Source of the DNA: Wolbachia endosymbiont of Cylisticus convexus
Lineage (GTDB): Bacteria; Pseudomonadota; Alphaproteobacteria; Rickettsiales; Anaplasmataceae
NCBI RefSeq assembly: GCF_003344345.1
Contig: NZ_QPIP01000080.1
Coordinates: forward strand, 1-6,885
Length of the DNA stretch: 6,885 bases
Direction: 5' to 3'
Each line of letters begins with the position of its first letter. The stretch's first letter is position 1. Shown here piece after piece: positions 1 through 5,756 of this stretch. A program made the position numbers and the translations under genes. The notes below the pieces were generated by a model that worked only from the letters and a program-made list of their open reading frames with translations, did no database searches and was not told the origin of the DNA.

Positions 1-862
1 TAACTCTTTATACCTTATGTGCCTTTTAGGCGGATCCATCATAAACTTCCCAAACTTAACCTCTAAACATGCTGTTCTTTTTGGCTTATTATCTCTTGCA
101 GGGATTTCAATTTCTATTGTACCAATGCTAGAGAAGTCTTCAACAAATTTCCATAATTTTTGTTTATCGTTGGAAAATCTGGATTTTCTATTTATATCTC
201 GATCTTTGGAAGCTCTTACTAAAACTGCTGAGTTAAGATTACGTGCAAGTTCAAAAAATTCATAAATATCTGCCTCTCTATCACATACAGTTATAGCTTC
301 AGTTTTAGTTGAGTCTATAATGCTATCTGTTTTCTTTAGGCTTTCTAGCCACTTTATACTTTCTTTATCTTCAATATGTGCTCTTTTACGATTCCTCTCT
401 TTTAGCTCTTTGGCTTCTTCAGAAACAGGTGGTCTCGAGTAAATTTTTTGATCTAGTATTCCTAATGCCAAGCCTTCTGTACTAACAGCAAAAGCTGTAT
501 GCAGCATAACACCCTTACTACGTTTTCTTGAGATAATTCCCAACCCACTTGTTTTTTTATGGCCCGTGTATGAAATACAACTTGTATCTTGAATTACAAG
601 AATCTTTTTATGAGCTTTTATTCTTTCAACAGTTTTTGTAGTATGTGAAGCTAGAATATCGCTTTCTTTCACGTTCTCATTTTGAAAAAAACGATATGCC
701 CATTTTGCTTCTGACCAACTTTCACATGCTTGATTGATTGAACTTTCAGGCATATTTGCCAAGCTATCAGCAATATTCTACTAATCGATCAGTTAATCTT
801 TTATCCCCAAGTACAGCATTTCCAAATTCATTTTTAGCCCATTCATTACTCTTGCTTTCCAT
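1..862 (-). pseudogene. IS4-family Tn5-like DDE transposase, frameshifted and cut by window edge
   Basis: Reading leftward from an ATG at 862-860, the first 31 codons give an N-terminal domain with the motif NAVLGDKRLTDRL, typical of the Tn5-type transposase DNA-binding domain. The frame then hits TGA at 769-767. One frame over it continues without a stop from DSLANMPESSINQAC through to position 1, so the gene has one small indel near 770-780 (one extra or two missing bases). The first catalytic Asp is in ILVIQDTSCISYT (about residue 92) and the second in VCDREADIYEF (about residue 194). This is close to the spacing of D97 and D188 in Tn5 transposase. The third acidic residue would lie beyond the window. 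About 287 residues are visible of a family usually 400-480 long. The protein would cut and paste its own element; this copy is probably dead unless the frame is restored. Confidence 0.85.
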
Positions 863-938
863 TTTACACCCTCAATATTTGCAAACTTTAATATTGTAAT
901 ACTTTGTTTTTATGTCCATTTATATTTGTGGGTAATAG
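1..938 (-). mobile_element. IS4-family (Tn5-like) insertion sequence, partial
   Basis: The block carries a DDE transposase reading leftward off the window edge. Its inner boundary must lie between the transposase start at 862 and about 938, because the neighbouring IS110 protein homology stops near 939. That places the IS4 element inside the IS110 coding sequence and makes it the younger insertion. The terminal inverted repeat and target duplication cannot be defined because the other end is outside the window. The transposase frameshift means this copy is probably not autonomous. Confidence 0.75.
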
Positions 939-1167
939 TAAGATTTGAAACAAAGGAATCCACTGTTGACTCCATAGCTATTGTAGCAACTTCGCACTTC
1001 TTTAACCACTTTGCTATGTTGTGAAGATCTTCTGTAAAACAACTAAACTTTTGCACACATTGCTCATCTCTTCCTTCAGGAACACATACATAATGTACAG
1101 ATGAGCCAATGTCTATTCCTGCCGCATCAGGATTCATTATTTCTAATTTACTTTTGACCTTTGCCAT
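910..1167 (-). pseudogene. IS110-family transposase, N-terminal fragment
   Basis: The fragment starts at ATG 1167-1165, with an AGGAG-type ribosome site 8 bases upstream. Residues 12-22 (NPDAAGIDIGS) carry the first catalytic Asp (D19) of the DEDD RuvC-like domain. AMEST carries the conserved Glu (E66). After that Thr the family normally reads G-V-Y-W-I-P; here the bases that would encode W-I-P-L-F-Q-I-L are present at 962-939 but out of frame. An 8-base loss at about 962/963 fits exactly. The ORF then runs through non-homologous sequence to a stop at 910, and the rest of the gene is missing, replaced by the IS4 element. The fragment lacks two of the acidic residues and the whole C-terminal serine domain, so it cannot act. 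Confidence 0.85.
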
Positions 1168-1175
1168 TTTAAGTA

Positions 1176-1182
1176 CTCCTCT
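1176..1182 (-). promoter_or_regulatory. Ribosome binding site of the IS110 fragment
   Basis: On the minus strand the bases read AGAGGAG, ending 8 bases before ATG 1167. This supports that ATG over the in-frame Met eleven codons in. The second IS110 copy has a similar AGAGGA before its start. Confidence 0.6.
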
Positions 1183-1375
1183 ATAATTTATAATGAAGAA
1201 GTGCTTCAGCTTGAAACGGTATAATTAAAGCAATCTCCTAAACGAGGTAGTCTGAGTAGACTCCATCAATGGTTTAACCGTCACCTTCAAAACCATACTT
1301 CTGAGCGGGCACTTATGGCACCACTAGTCTGGTCGGTTATAACTGCAGAAGTAGCTTCTTCGTAACAATTATATC
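1183..1375 (-). ncRNA. Candidate IS110 bridge RNA (leader of the left IS110 remnant)
   Basis: About 190 bases between the outer end of the IS110 remnant and its ribosome site hold no ORF but several short inverted repeats. These are AGAAG/CTTCT at 1347-1351 and 1355-1359, CCATA/TATGG at 1293-1297 and 1314-1318, GGTTTAACC at 1271-1279, and TTCA/TGAA at 1205-1208 and 1212-1215. IS110-group elements are known to transcribe a structured bridge RNA from this position, with separate loops pairing to target and donor DNA. Position, length and folding potential fit that. The individual loops cannot be assigned by eye, and each stem alone is short enough to be chance. Confidence 0.4.
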
Positions 1376-1397
1376 GAAATGGTATACAAAGTGAAAT

Positions 1398-1700
1398 TTA
1401 AGAAGAAGGGAATTTCTTTCTGGTATAATCAACAAGAAGTTGTTGGTTTATTGCTTCTGATAGTTCTTTCCCATTTGCACGCGTTATTATCCTACTACAC
1501 TTTACTGTGACAGCATTGCGAGATATTTGTACTTCTCTTCCCATCAATATATCAATAAAACCATTAGATAATTTTACCTCCTCTGTTACTTTCAACCCAT
1601 TAGGAAACGTTGTTGATTGCTTATATCGCCCTACAGCAGAGCCTGTTGAACCTCTTAGCATATTTATTATAAGACTTCTGATTCTTACCTCAGGTGGCAA
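1398..1700 (-). CDS. Hypothetical protein, 100 codons, possibly a decayed gene
   Basis: I do not recognise this protein. It is basic and soluble-looking, with no membrane segment or signal peptide, and contains NMLRGSTGSAVGRYKQS near its N-terminus. The only usable in-frame start is TTG at 1700-1698. Upstream the frame stays open to about 1735 and reads V-N-I-D-L-P-P-E across the TTG. A strong ribosome site (AGAGGGG, 1724-1730) sits 9 bases before an ATG at 1714-1712, but that ATG is followed at once by TAA. One base inserted after it would give M-x-N-I-D-L-P-P-E and join the ORF, so the gene may have lost a base next to its start. It lies downstream of the HExxH gene on the same strand, with a gap of about 150 bases. 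It ends just before the IS110 remnant, so its C-terminus could also be cut. An overlapping plus-strand ORF (1507-1758) looks less protein-like. Confidence 0.45.
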   Translation of the reverse strand: MPPEVRIRSLIINMLRGSTGSAVGRYKQSTTFPNGLKVTEEVKLSNGFIDILMGREVQISRNAVTVKCSRIITRANGKELSEAINQQLLVDYTRKKFPSS

Positions 1701-1723
1701 GTCTATATTTACATGCGTAACTA

Positions 1724-1730
1724 CCCCTCT
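1724..1730 (-). promoter_or_regulatory. Orphan ribosome binding site before an ATG-TAA
   Basis: The minus strand reads AGAGGGG with ideal spacing (9 bases) to ATG 1714-1712, whose next codon is TAA. It marks the probable original start of the ORF at 1398-1700. Confidence 0.4.
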
Positions 1731-1749
1731 TTATTATATTTCATTACTT

Positions 1750-1769
1750 GCATTCTAAAATGCTAGAAT
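1750..1769. repeat. Overlapping short inverted repeats between two minus-strand genes
   Basis: ATTCTA (1752-1757) pairs with TAGAAT (1764-1769), and GCATT (1750-1754) pairs with AATGC (1759-1763), so two exclusive hairpins are possible. No T-run follows on either strand, so a rho-independent terminator for the HExxH gene is not supported. The rest of 1731-1853 shows only short frames with stops. Confidence 0.25.
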
Positions 1770-1853
1770 TGCCTTGTCAATGAAAATCATAATTCCACTG
1801 CTCATTGGTGGATTCATCTGTAATGGTAAATGTAGAAGAATATCTAGTATAAA

Positions 1854-2591
1854 CTAATTATCATCTCCAAATATAGAACCAATTTTTTTGCCTTCTGGGG
1901 AAAATTTATTAGTCCAGCTGCTTTGTACTTTGTTTATATCTTTAAAGGCAGTTTTGTTGCTATACTTCTTTACTTCTTTATCTATTCTCTCCATTATTTG
2001 TTGATCCAGGTAGCTCTTTTTCCATTGGTTAGTAGCAAGAAATACTTTGTTTAAATCTTGAGTGCGAATTAGATACTCTTTATCTTTAGGATAAACCTCC
2101 TGAGCCCAAGCGAATAGCTCAAAATAGCGTGCAAATAATTCAGATGCGCGTGATTTTGGAATTTGGTAAGCTTGTATCTCTTTAAATATAATTTGACCAA
2201 TAATTTTTTGTACCAGAATATTTGACTGCTTTAAGTTCTGCTCAATATCCTGATAAACTTTATAGAGAAATTCTTGCTCTAATCTTAAGTCCAGTTCATT
2301 TTCAACCATATGTGAAAGTTCATGTACTATGATGTAAGGATTTGACCTTCTTAGCACAATAACATACTTATTTACACCAGAAGATCGAATTGTCTTACAT
2401 ACTCCCTCTTCCATATCCACTAATCCTTCTTGATATATCTCAAATGAGAGTCTATTTTGCTTTATTAGTGACAAAGTGAGGTTTAATGTATTTCTAAACT
2501 TCTCAAATTGATAGAGATATTCGACATATCGTATTACGTTTTCACTATTTCCTATTTGAGTTGCTTGTTTTATTAAGTTCCTGATTAGCAT
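1854..2591 (-). CDS. HExxH metalloprotease-like protein resembling the lethal factor/Pro-Pro endopeptidase domain
   Basis: The gene encodes an intact protein of 245 residues. The motif VHELSHMVENE gives a zincin site with H90, E91 and H94. About 57 residues later comes SRASELFARYFELFAWA. This resembles the S/N-E-x-F-A-x-x-F helix that supplies the third zinc ligand (a Glu, here probably E151) in anthrax lethal factor and clostridial Pro-Pro endopeptidases (MEROPS M34). The first 80 residues are helical and charged, with no signal peptide or membrane segment. The C-terminal 70 residues are Lys-rich. If active it would be a zinc endopeptidase; the substrate is unknown. Lacking a Sec signal, it would act in the bacterial cytoplasm or be delivered by another secretion route, which is inference. 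The frame is closed by TAA three bases before the ATG, so 2591 is the natural start, but no ribosome site precedes it. A perfect palindrome does. The assignment rests on motif layout only. Confidence 0.7.
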   Translation of the reverse strand: MLIRNLIKQATQIGNSENVIRYVEYLYQFEKFRNTLNLTLSLIKQNRLSFEIYQEGLVDMEEGVCKTIRSSGVNKYVIVLRRSNPYIIVHELSHMVENELDLRLEQEFLYKVYQDIEQNLKQSNILVQKIIGQIIFKEIQAYQIPKSRASELFARYFELFAWAQEVYPKDKEYLIRTQDLNKVFLATNQWKKSYLDQQIMERIDKEVKKYSNKTAFKDINKVQSSWTNKFSPEGKKIGSIFGDDN

Positions 2592-2592
2592 G

Positions 2593-2625
2593 CTTTATTA
2601 TAAAGGAATTTTCTTTATAATAAAG
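2593..2625. repeat. Perfect 13-bp inverted repeat at the start of the HExxH gene
   Basis: CTTTATTATAAAG (2593-2605) and CTTTATAATAAAG (2613-2625) are exact inverted copies separated by 7 bases. The hairpin ends one base before ATG 2591-2589, where a ribosome site should be. No T-run follows, so it is not a standard terminator. On the minus strand the proximal arm contains TATAAT, whose spacing would put a transcription start almost at the ATG. It could be an operator, a translation-blocking stem, or a small mobile palindrome. Confidence 0.75.
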
Positions 2626-2673
2626 AGGTATAAAGTGTTTTCAGGAAGCATAGCTAAAGTAATTTAAGTTCAC

Positions 2674-2740
2674 TGACATCCCACTACTTATTAGCAGCCA
2701 AGAGATACCACGGTAGCATGACTTAGGAATGTATAACGTA
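2674..2740. repeat. Degenerate palindromic intergenic repeat (Wolbachia-like)
   Basis: The stretch begins TGACATCCCACTA and continues through TTAGCAGCC, GAGATACCACGGTAGCATGAC and an AT-rich tail. It looks like a worn copy of the TCATCCC...GGGAT-type palindromic repeats scattered between Wolbachia genes. Only CTA/TAG (2684-2686, 2692-2694) and TACC/GGTA remain of the expected stems. The match is from memory of the repeat style, not from an alignment. The whole 2592-2770 gap has no ORF. Confidence 0.35.
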
Positions 2741-2770
2741 ACTTTTAAGTGCAATATCAAATAGATTCTA

Positions 2771-4196
2771 CTAAAAATCAATCAAATCTTCACATGTTTG
2801 TTCTTCATAAAAGAAGTTCAATGTTATCGTAGTACCAAATTTTGATTCACTTTTAATGTTGAAAGTTCCACCCATTAACTCTACTAACTTCTTGCTTAGC
2901 GGTAATCCAATACCTGTGCCTTCGTTCCTATATCCTGAATCTGCTTGGCCAAAAACGGACATGACTTTATATATGTCCTGCTGCATTATCCCTATCCCAT
3001 TATCATGAAACTCAATAGTTAATAAATTTTTTCTATATTCTCTTTAATAATCATTCTTATTAAACCACCTTTAGGAGTGAATTTGATTGCATTTGATAAC
3101 AAATTTATTATAACTTGCTTCATTCTTTTGGGATCGGTGATAACTAATAATTGTTTATCAGATATCTCTTTCTTTAAACTAATTCCTGTTTCTTTTAGTT
3201 TAGGTGATAGCATATTTAAGCACGAATCTATTATCTTATTCAGGTTAAACTTCACTTTCTCTACCGTTAAACTACTTGATTCAGCTTTAGAAAAATCGAG
3301 TACATCATTAATTAAAGCAAGTAAATGCGTACCTGCATTATATATATCGTCTACATATTCCTTGTATTGAGAGTGATCTACCGAACCTAAAGTTTCATTT
3401 TTGATCAACTTTGCAAATCCAATAATAGAATTAAGAGGTGTACGCAACTCATGTGTAACGCTTGCAAAAAATTTTAACTTGTTTGCATTCTCCTGCTCTA
3501 ATGTCTCTTTAATCTGTTGTAATTCAATATTAGTTTTATGCTGCTTGGCTAGCATTTCTGTATTAGAAAAGTGCAAATAAAGCATTATCAGTATTAAGGT
3601 GAGTAATAATAAGCCCACGAATATTAAAAACAAACTATATACCACAACACAAGAGTCATCATAGCTTTGAATAATCTTCAAAAAAAACGAAGGTTTAGTG
3701 TCACCTTCATGAAATATAGGAAAAGTAGAAGTTAATGTATTTCCTGTAGCATAAAATATTTCTTGATTGTTTAGCAACTTATCAATTTCATCGTTTGTAA
3801 GTAACTGCTCATAATCATGACCTTGAGTATTAAAATTACTGAAAATTACTCTGGCATTTTGATCATACAGTATTAAGCTAAAATTCTTTACTTTGCCCAC
3901 TGATTGTAATAATTCAGCACGCAGTTTTACCAGCTGGTTTATGTAGTCAAAACTGTTGTATTTAATATGATGCTTTTCTATTAGTAAATAATGGTATTTT
4001 TTTATTATACTACTTTCCAATAGATTTTTTAAGTTTACATTCGAATTACGGTAAGAAGAAAGAAAATTATTCCTTAATGAATAATTGCAATATATTACGC
4101 TAAACAAAATCACAAGGATTAATGAGAATAGCGTGATAATTTTTGTATATCTATTTTTTTTAGTTTAGTAAAAATTAATTTACTTAATTTATACAT
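2771..4196 (-). pseudogene. PleC-like membrane sensor histidine kinase, broken by two A-run frameshifts
   Basis: In one frame, 4113-3019 (GTG start, 364 codons) holds the tail of a first membrane segment, an external domain with no recognised fold, a second segment (residues 154-181 from the GTG), a coiled linker, the HisKA box with phospho-acceptor His in THELRTPLNS (H221), and the ATPase N box NLLSNAIKFTP. It stops at 3019. One frame over, 3010-2771 supplies the G1 box (DNGIGI), the F box (VFGQADSGYRN), the G2 box (GTGIGLPLSKKL) and the end. Restoring one A in the six-T plus-strand run 3027-3032 joins them. The 5' end shows the same. ATG 4196-4194 begins MYKLSKLIFTKLKK and stops after 25 codons, but one more A in the run 4154-4161 leads into NRYTKIITLFSLILVILF, a proper first membrane helix. 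The repaired protein is about 475 residues with the phospho-acceptor at about H249. It should phosphorylate a response regulator such as PleD or DivK by family analogy. No receiver domain is attached. It is divergent from argD. Confidence 0.85.
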
Positions 4197-4197
4197 A

Positions 4198-4206
4198 CCC
4201 TTCTCA
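4198..4206 (-). promoter_or_regulatory. Purine-rich ribosome site before the kinase's original ATG
   Basis: The minus strand reads GAGAAGGGT directly before ATG 4196, with spacing shorter than usual. No ribosome site is obvious before the GTG at 4113. This favours 4196 as the ancestral start and therefore supports the first frameshift. Confidence 0.35.
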
Positions 4207-4235
4207 TTGTAAAATAACGGCTTTTATGGTATTAA
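4207..4235 (+). promoter_or_regulatory. Possible argD promoter
   Basis: TTGTAA (4207-4212) and TATTAA (4230-4235) match the -35 and -10 consensus at 4 of 6 positions each, with an ideal 17-base spacer. They would give a leader of about 20 bases before ATG 4261. The region is so AT-rich that chance matches are common. It also lies over the start of the divergent kinase gene. Confidence 0.3.
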
Positions 4236-4260
4236 TTAAAAATTAGCATATCATACTTTT

Positions 4261-5436
4261 ATGACAATTTCTCCTATCTTGCCAGTTTATTCTCCTATTA
4301 ATATAAATTTTTCTTATGGTAAAGGTATTTACTTGTATGATATCGACAACAAGCGCCATATAGATTTTCACTCTGGAATAGCTGTTAGCAGCTTAGGTCA
4401 TGCCAACCCACGGTTAACTAATGTCCTAAAATTACAAGGAGAAAAGCTATGGCATATATCAAATACCTATAATATCTCTACTGCCAACAACTTTGCAGAA
4501 AATTTAATAAACAATAGCTTTGCTGATACCGTATTTTTCACAAATTCTGGATCAGAAGCAGTGGAGTGCGGACTTAAGATTGCCAGGGCCTATCAAAACG
4601 GAAAGGGTAATAAAAATCGCCATAGAATTTTAACGTTTCATGGTGCATTTCATGGCAGAACATTTTTAACCTGTGCTACGAACGATAGACAGAAATTTTC
4701 TGAATTACTGAATCCTTACATTGAATGGTGTGATAACATAGAGTCCAATATTGAGAGTGTAAAGAAAGCAATTTCCAGTGGTATAGGTGTTATATTAATA
4801 GAACCAATACAGGGACAAGGTGGTATCAAAGTAATGGATGATACCTTTATGCAGGAACTAAGAAAACTATGTGATGAAAATGATATATTGTTATTTTTTG
4901 ATTGCGTGCAGTGCGGTGCTGGTAGAACAGGAAGATTATTTGCGTACGAACACATAGGAGTTAAGCCTGACATATGTGCCCTTGCAAAAGGAATAGGGGG
5001 AGGGTTCCCGCTAGGGGCTTGTCTTGCAACTGAAAAGGCTGCTAAGTACATCGCGGTCGGCATGCATGGTTCCACTTTTGGTGGCAATCCACTTGCAACT
5101 TCAGTAGGCAATGCTGTACTGGATGAATTGCTCAGCACTGGCTTCTTAGAAAACGTTGAAGTCAGAGGTAAGTATTTAAAAAATAAATTAGAGGACTTAG
5201 CGAGTAAGTTTCCAATGATAGAAGAAGTAAGAGGAAAAGGGTTAATGCTCGGAATAAAAGTAAAAATGAATAACCAAAAGTTTGCAGAAGAGCTAAGTCA
5301 CCGTAGCTTACTCACTGTTGGAGTAACATCAGATAACGTTGTAAGAATTTTGCCTCCACTCATTATCACTGAAAAAGAGATTGATGAAGGCATTGAGATC
5401 CTCACTCAATATTTAACTGAAAAATCTTTCAGTTAA
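4261..5436 (+). CDS. argD: Acetylornithine/N-succinyl-diaminopimelate aminotransferase (class III, PLP)
   Basis: The gene encodes 391 residues, full length for ArgD. It is a cytoplasmic PLP enzyme that transfers an amino group between N-acetylornithine and 2-oxoglutarate. The same enzyme commonly does the DapC step on N-succinyl-2-amino-6-oxopimelate in lysine/diaminopimelate synthesis. In an endosymbiont without an arginine pathway the DapC role is the likely one; that is inference. Visible family marks are F-H-S-G-I-A-V-S-S-L-G-H (36-47), the PLP-phosphate loop TNSGSEA (94-100), FHGAFHGRT (126-134), the EPIQGQGG stretch (181-188), LLFFDCVQCGAGRTG with D214 and Q217, the Schiff-base lysine in LAKGIGGGFPLGA (K243), and HGSTFGGNPLA (269-279). 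In the 214-217 motif the usual Glu after Asp is Cys (D-C-V-Q instead of D-E-V-Q). ATG 4261 gives the normal N-terminus, although no clear ribosome site precedes it. This is the best-preserved gene in the window. Confidence 0.93.
   Translation: MTISPILPVYSPININFSYGKGIYLYDIDNKRHIDFHSGIAVSSLGHANPRLTNVLKLQGEKLWHISNTYNISTANNFAENLINNSFADTVFFTNSGSEAVECGLKIARAYQNGKGNKNRHRILTFHGAFHGRTFLTCATNDRQKFSELLNPYIEWCDNIESNIESVKKAISSGIGVILIEPIQGQGGIKVMDDTFMQELRKLCDENDILLFFDCVQCGAGRTGRLFAYEHIGVKPDICALAKGIGGGFPLGACLATEKAAKYIAVGMHGSTFGGNPLATSVGNAVLDELLSTGFLENVEVRGKYLKNKLEDLASKFPMIEEVRGKGLMLGIKVKMNNQKFAEELSHRSLLTVGVTSDNVVRILPPLIITEKEIDEGIEILTQYLTEKSFS
5413..5436. repeat. Perfect 10-bp inverted repeat over the argD stop codon
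   Basis: TTAACTGAAA (5413-5422) and TTTCAGTTAA (5427-5436) are exact inverted copies around a 4-base loop. The repeat covers the argD TAA and the stop of the convergent minus-strand ORF. It could act as a shared terminator, but the stem is AT-rich and no T-run follows on either strand. Confidence 0.5.
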
Positions 5437-5727
5437 GCGTAGCAGACCTGCTCGCTAGTTGTTGGCTGTACTGAAATTGCGGACAAATCAGTAGCTATAG
5501 CTACTTCATTCATACACTTTACCTTTTCCTGCTCTCTTATCAGTGTAAGTTCATTTATATCACTGAGTGAGTCAAGCTTTGTTGCATTATCAAATATCAA
5601 CAATTGTAAGATACTTTTTGTAATATTGAAGAAAGCCGAATTGCCAAGCGATAATGTCATGTATAATAGGTTCTGCTGCATTGAACCGTTTCTCAAAACA
5701 CATTTAGACAGTTCCTTGTATCTTCAT
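5433..5727 (-). pseudogene. Unrecognised minus-strand gene remnant, C-terminal part
   Basis: The longest open stretch with a usable start is TTG 5696 to TAA 5433 (87 codons). I do not recognise it. It has a hydrophobic middle (FFNITKSILQLLIF) and a polar tail ending SEQVCYA. The same frame stays open upstream through YKELSKCVLRNGS to a TGA near 5725. One frame over, the bases read DILALIPYAMK up to that point, so a one-base insertion near 5721 would join them into a longer protein. An open frame in that register begins about 5754, just where the IS110 leader begins. The simplest reading is the 3' end of an older gene whose front was lost to the IS110 insertion. It could instead be a small independent gene starting at TTG 5696 or ATG 5681. 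It is convergent with argD and overlaps its stop codon. Confidence 0.45.
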
Positions 5728-5756
5728 AGCGTAAGGTATTAGAGCTAAAATATCTT

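Larger units (their letters stand above)
939..1385 (-). mobile_element. IS110-family element remnant (5' part)
   Basis: What survives is a leader of roughly 200 bases (about 1175-1375) and the first 70 or so codons of an IS110-type transposase pointing left. Protein similarity to the family ends at the LFQIL stretch near 939, where the IS4 element takes over. The outer edge of about 1385 is a guess from where the neighbouring ORF ends at 1398. IS110 elements lack clear terminal inverted repeats, so it cannot be set from sequence alone. It is a different IS110 subtype from the copy at the right of the window, since the N-terminal residues share only the family core. Confidence 0.65.

Noticed and set aside
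17..265. Plus-strand ORF of 82 codons
   Set aside because: It is antisense to the IS4 transposase, whose catalytic Asp motif is encoded on the other strand in the same bases.
1507..1758. Plus-strand ORF of 83 codons
   Set aside because: It overlaps the minus-strand ORF 1398-1700, has no ribosome site and its translation looks like a reverse-complement shadow.
2593..2625. Rho-independent terminator
   Set aside because: The stem is almost pure A/T and no T-run follows on either strand.
3019..3040. Programmed -1 ribosomal frameshift in the kinase
   Set aside because: The bases in frame do not form an X-XXY-YYZ slippery heptamer and no strong downstream stem is evident. A deletion or transcript slippage fits better.
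3077..3370. Plus-strand ORF of 97 codons
   Set aside because: It is wholly antisense to the HisKA and ATPase region of the histidine kinase.
4716..5138. Minus-strand ORF of 140 codons
   Set aside because: It is antisense to the argD catalytic core, with a Pro/Ser/Cys-rich translation typical of a shadow.
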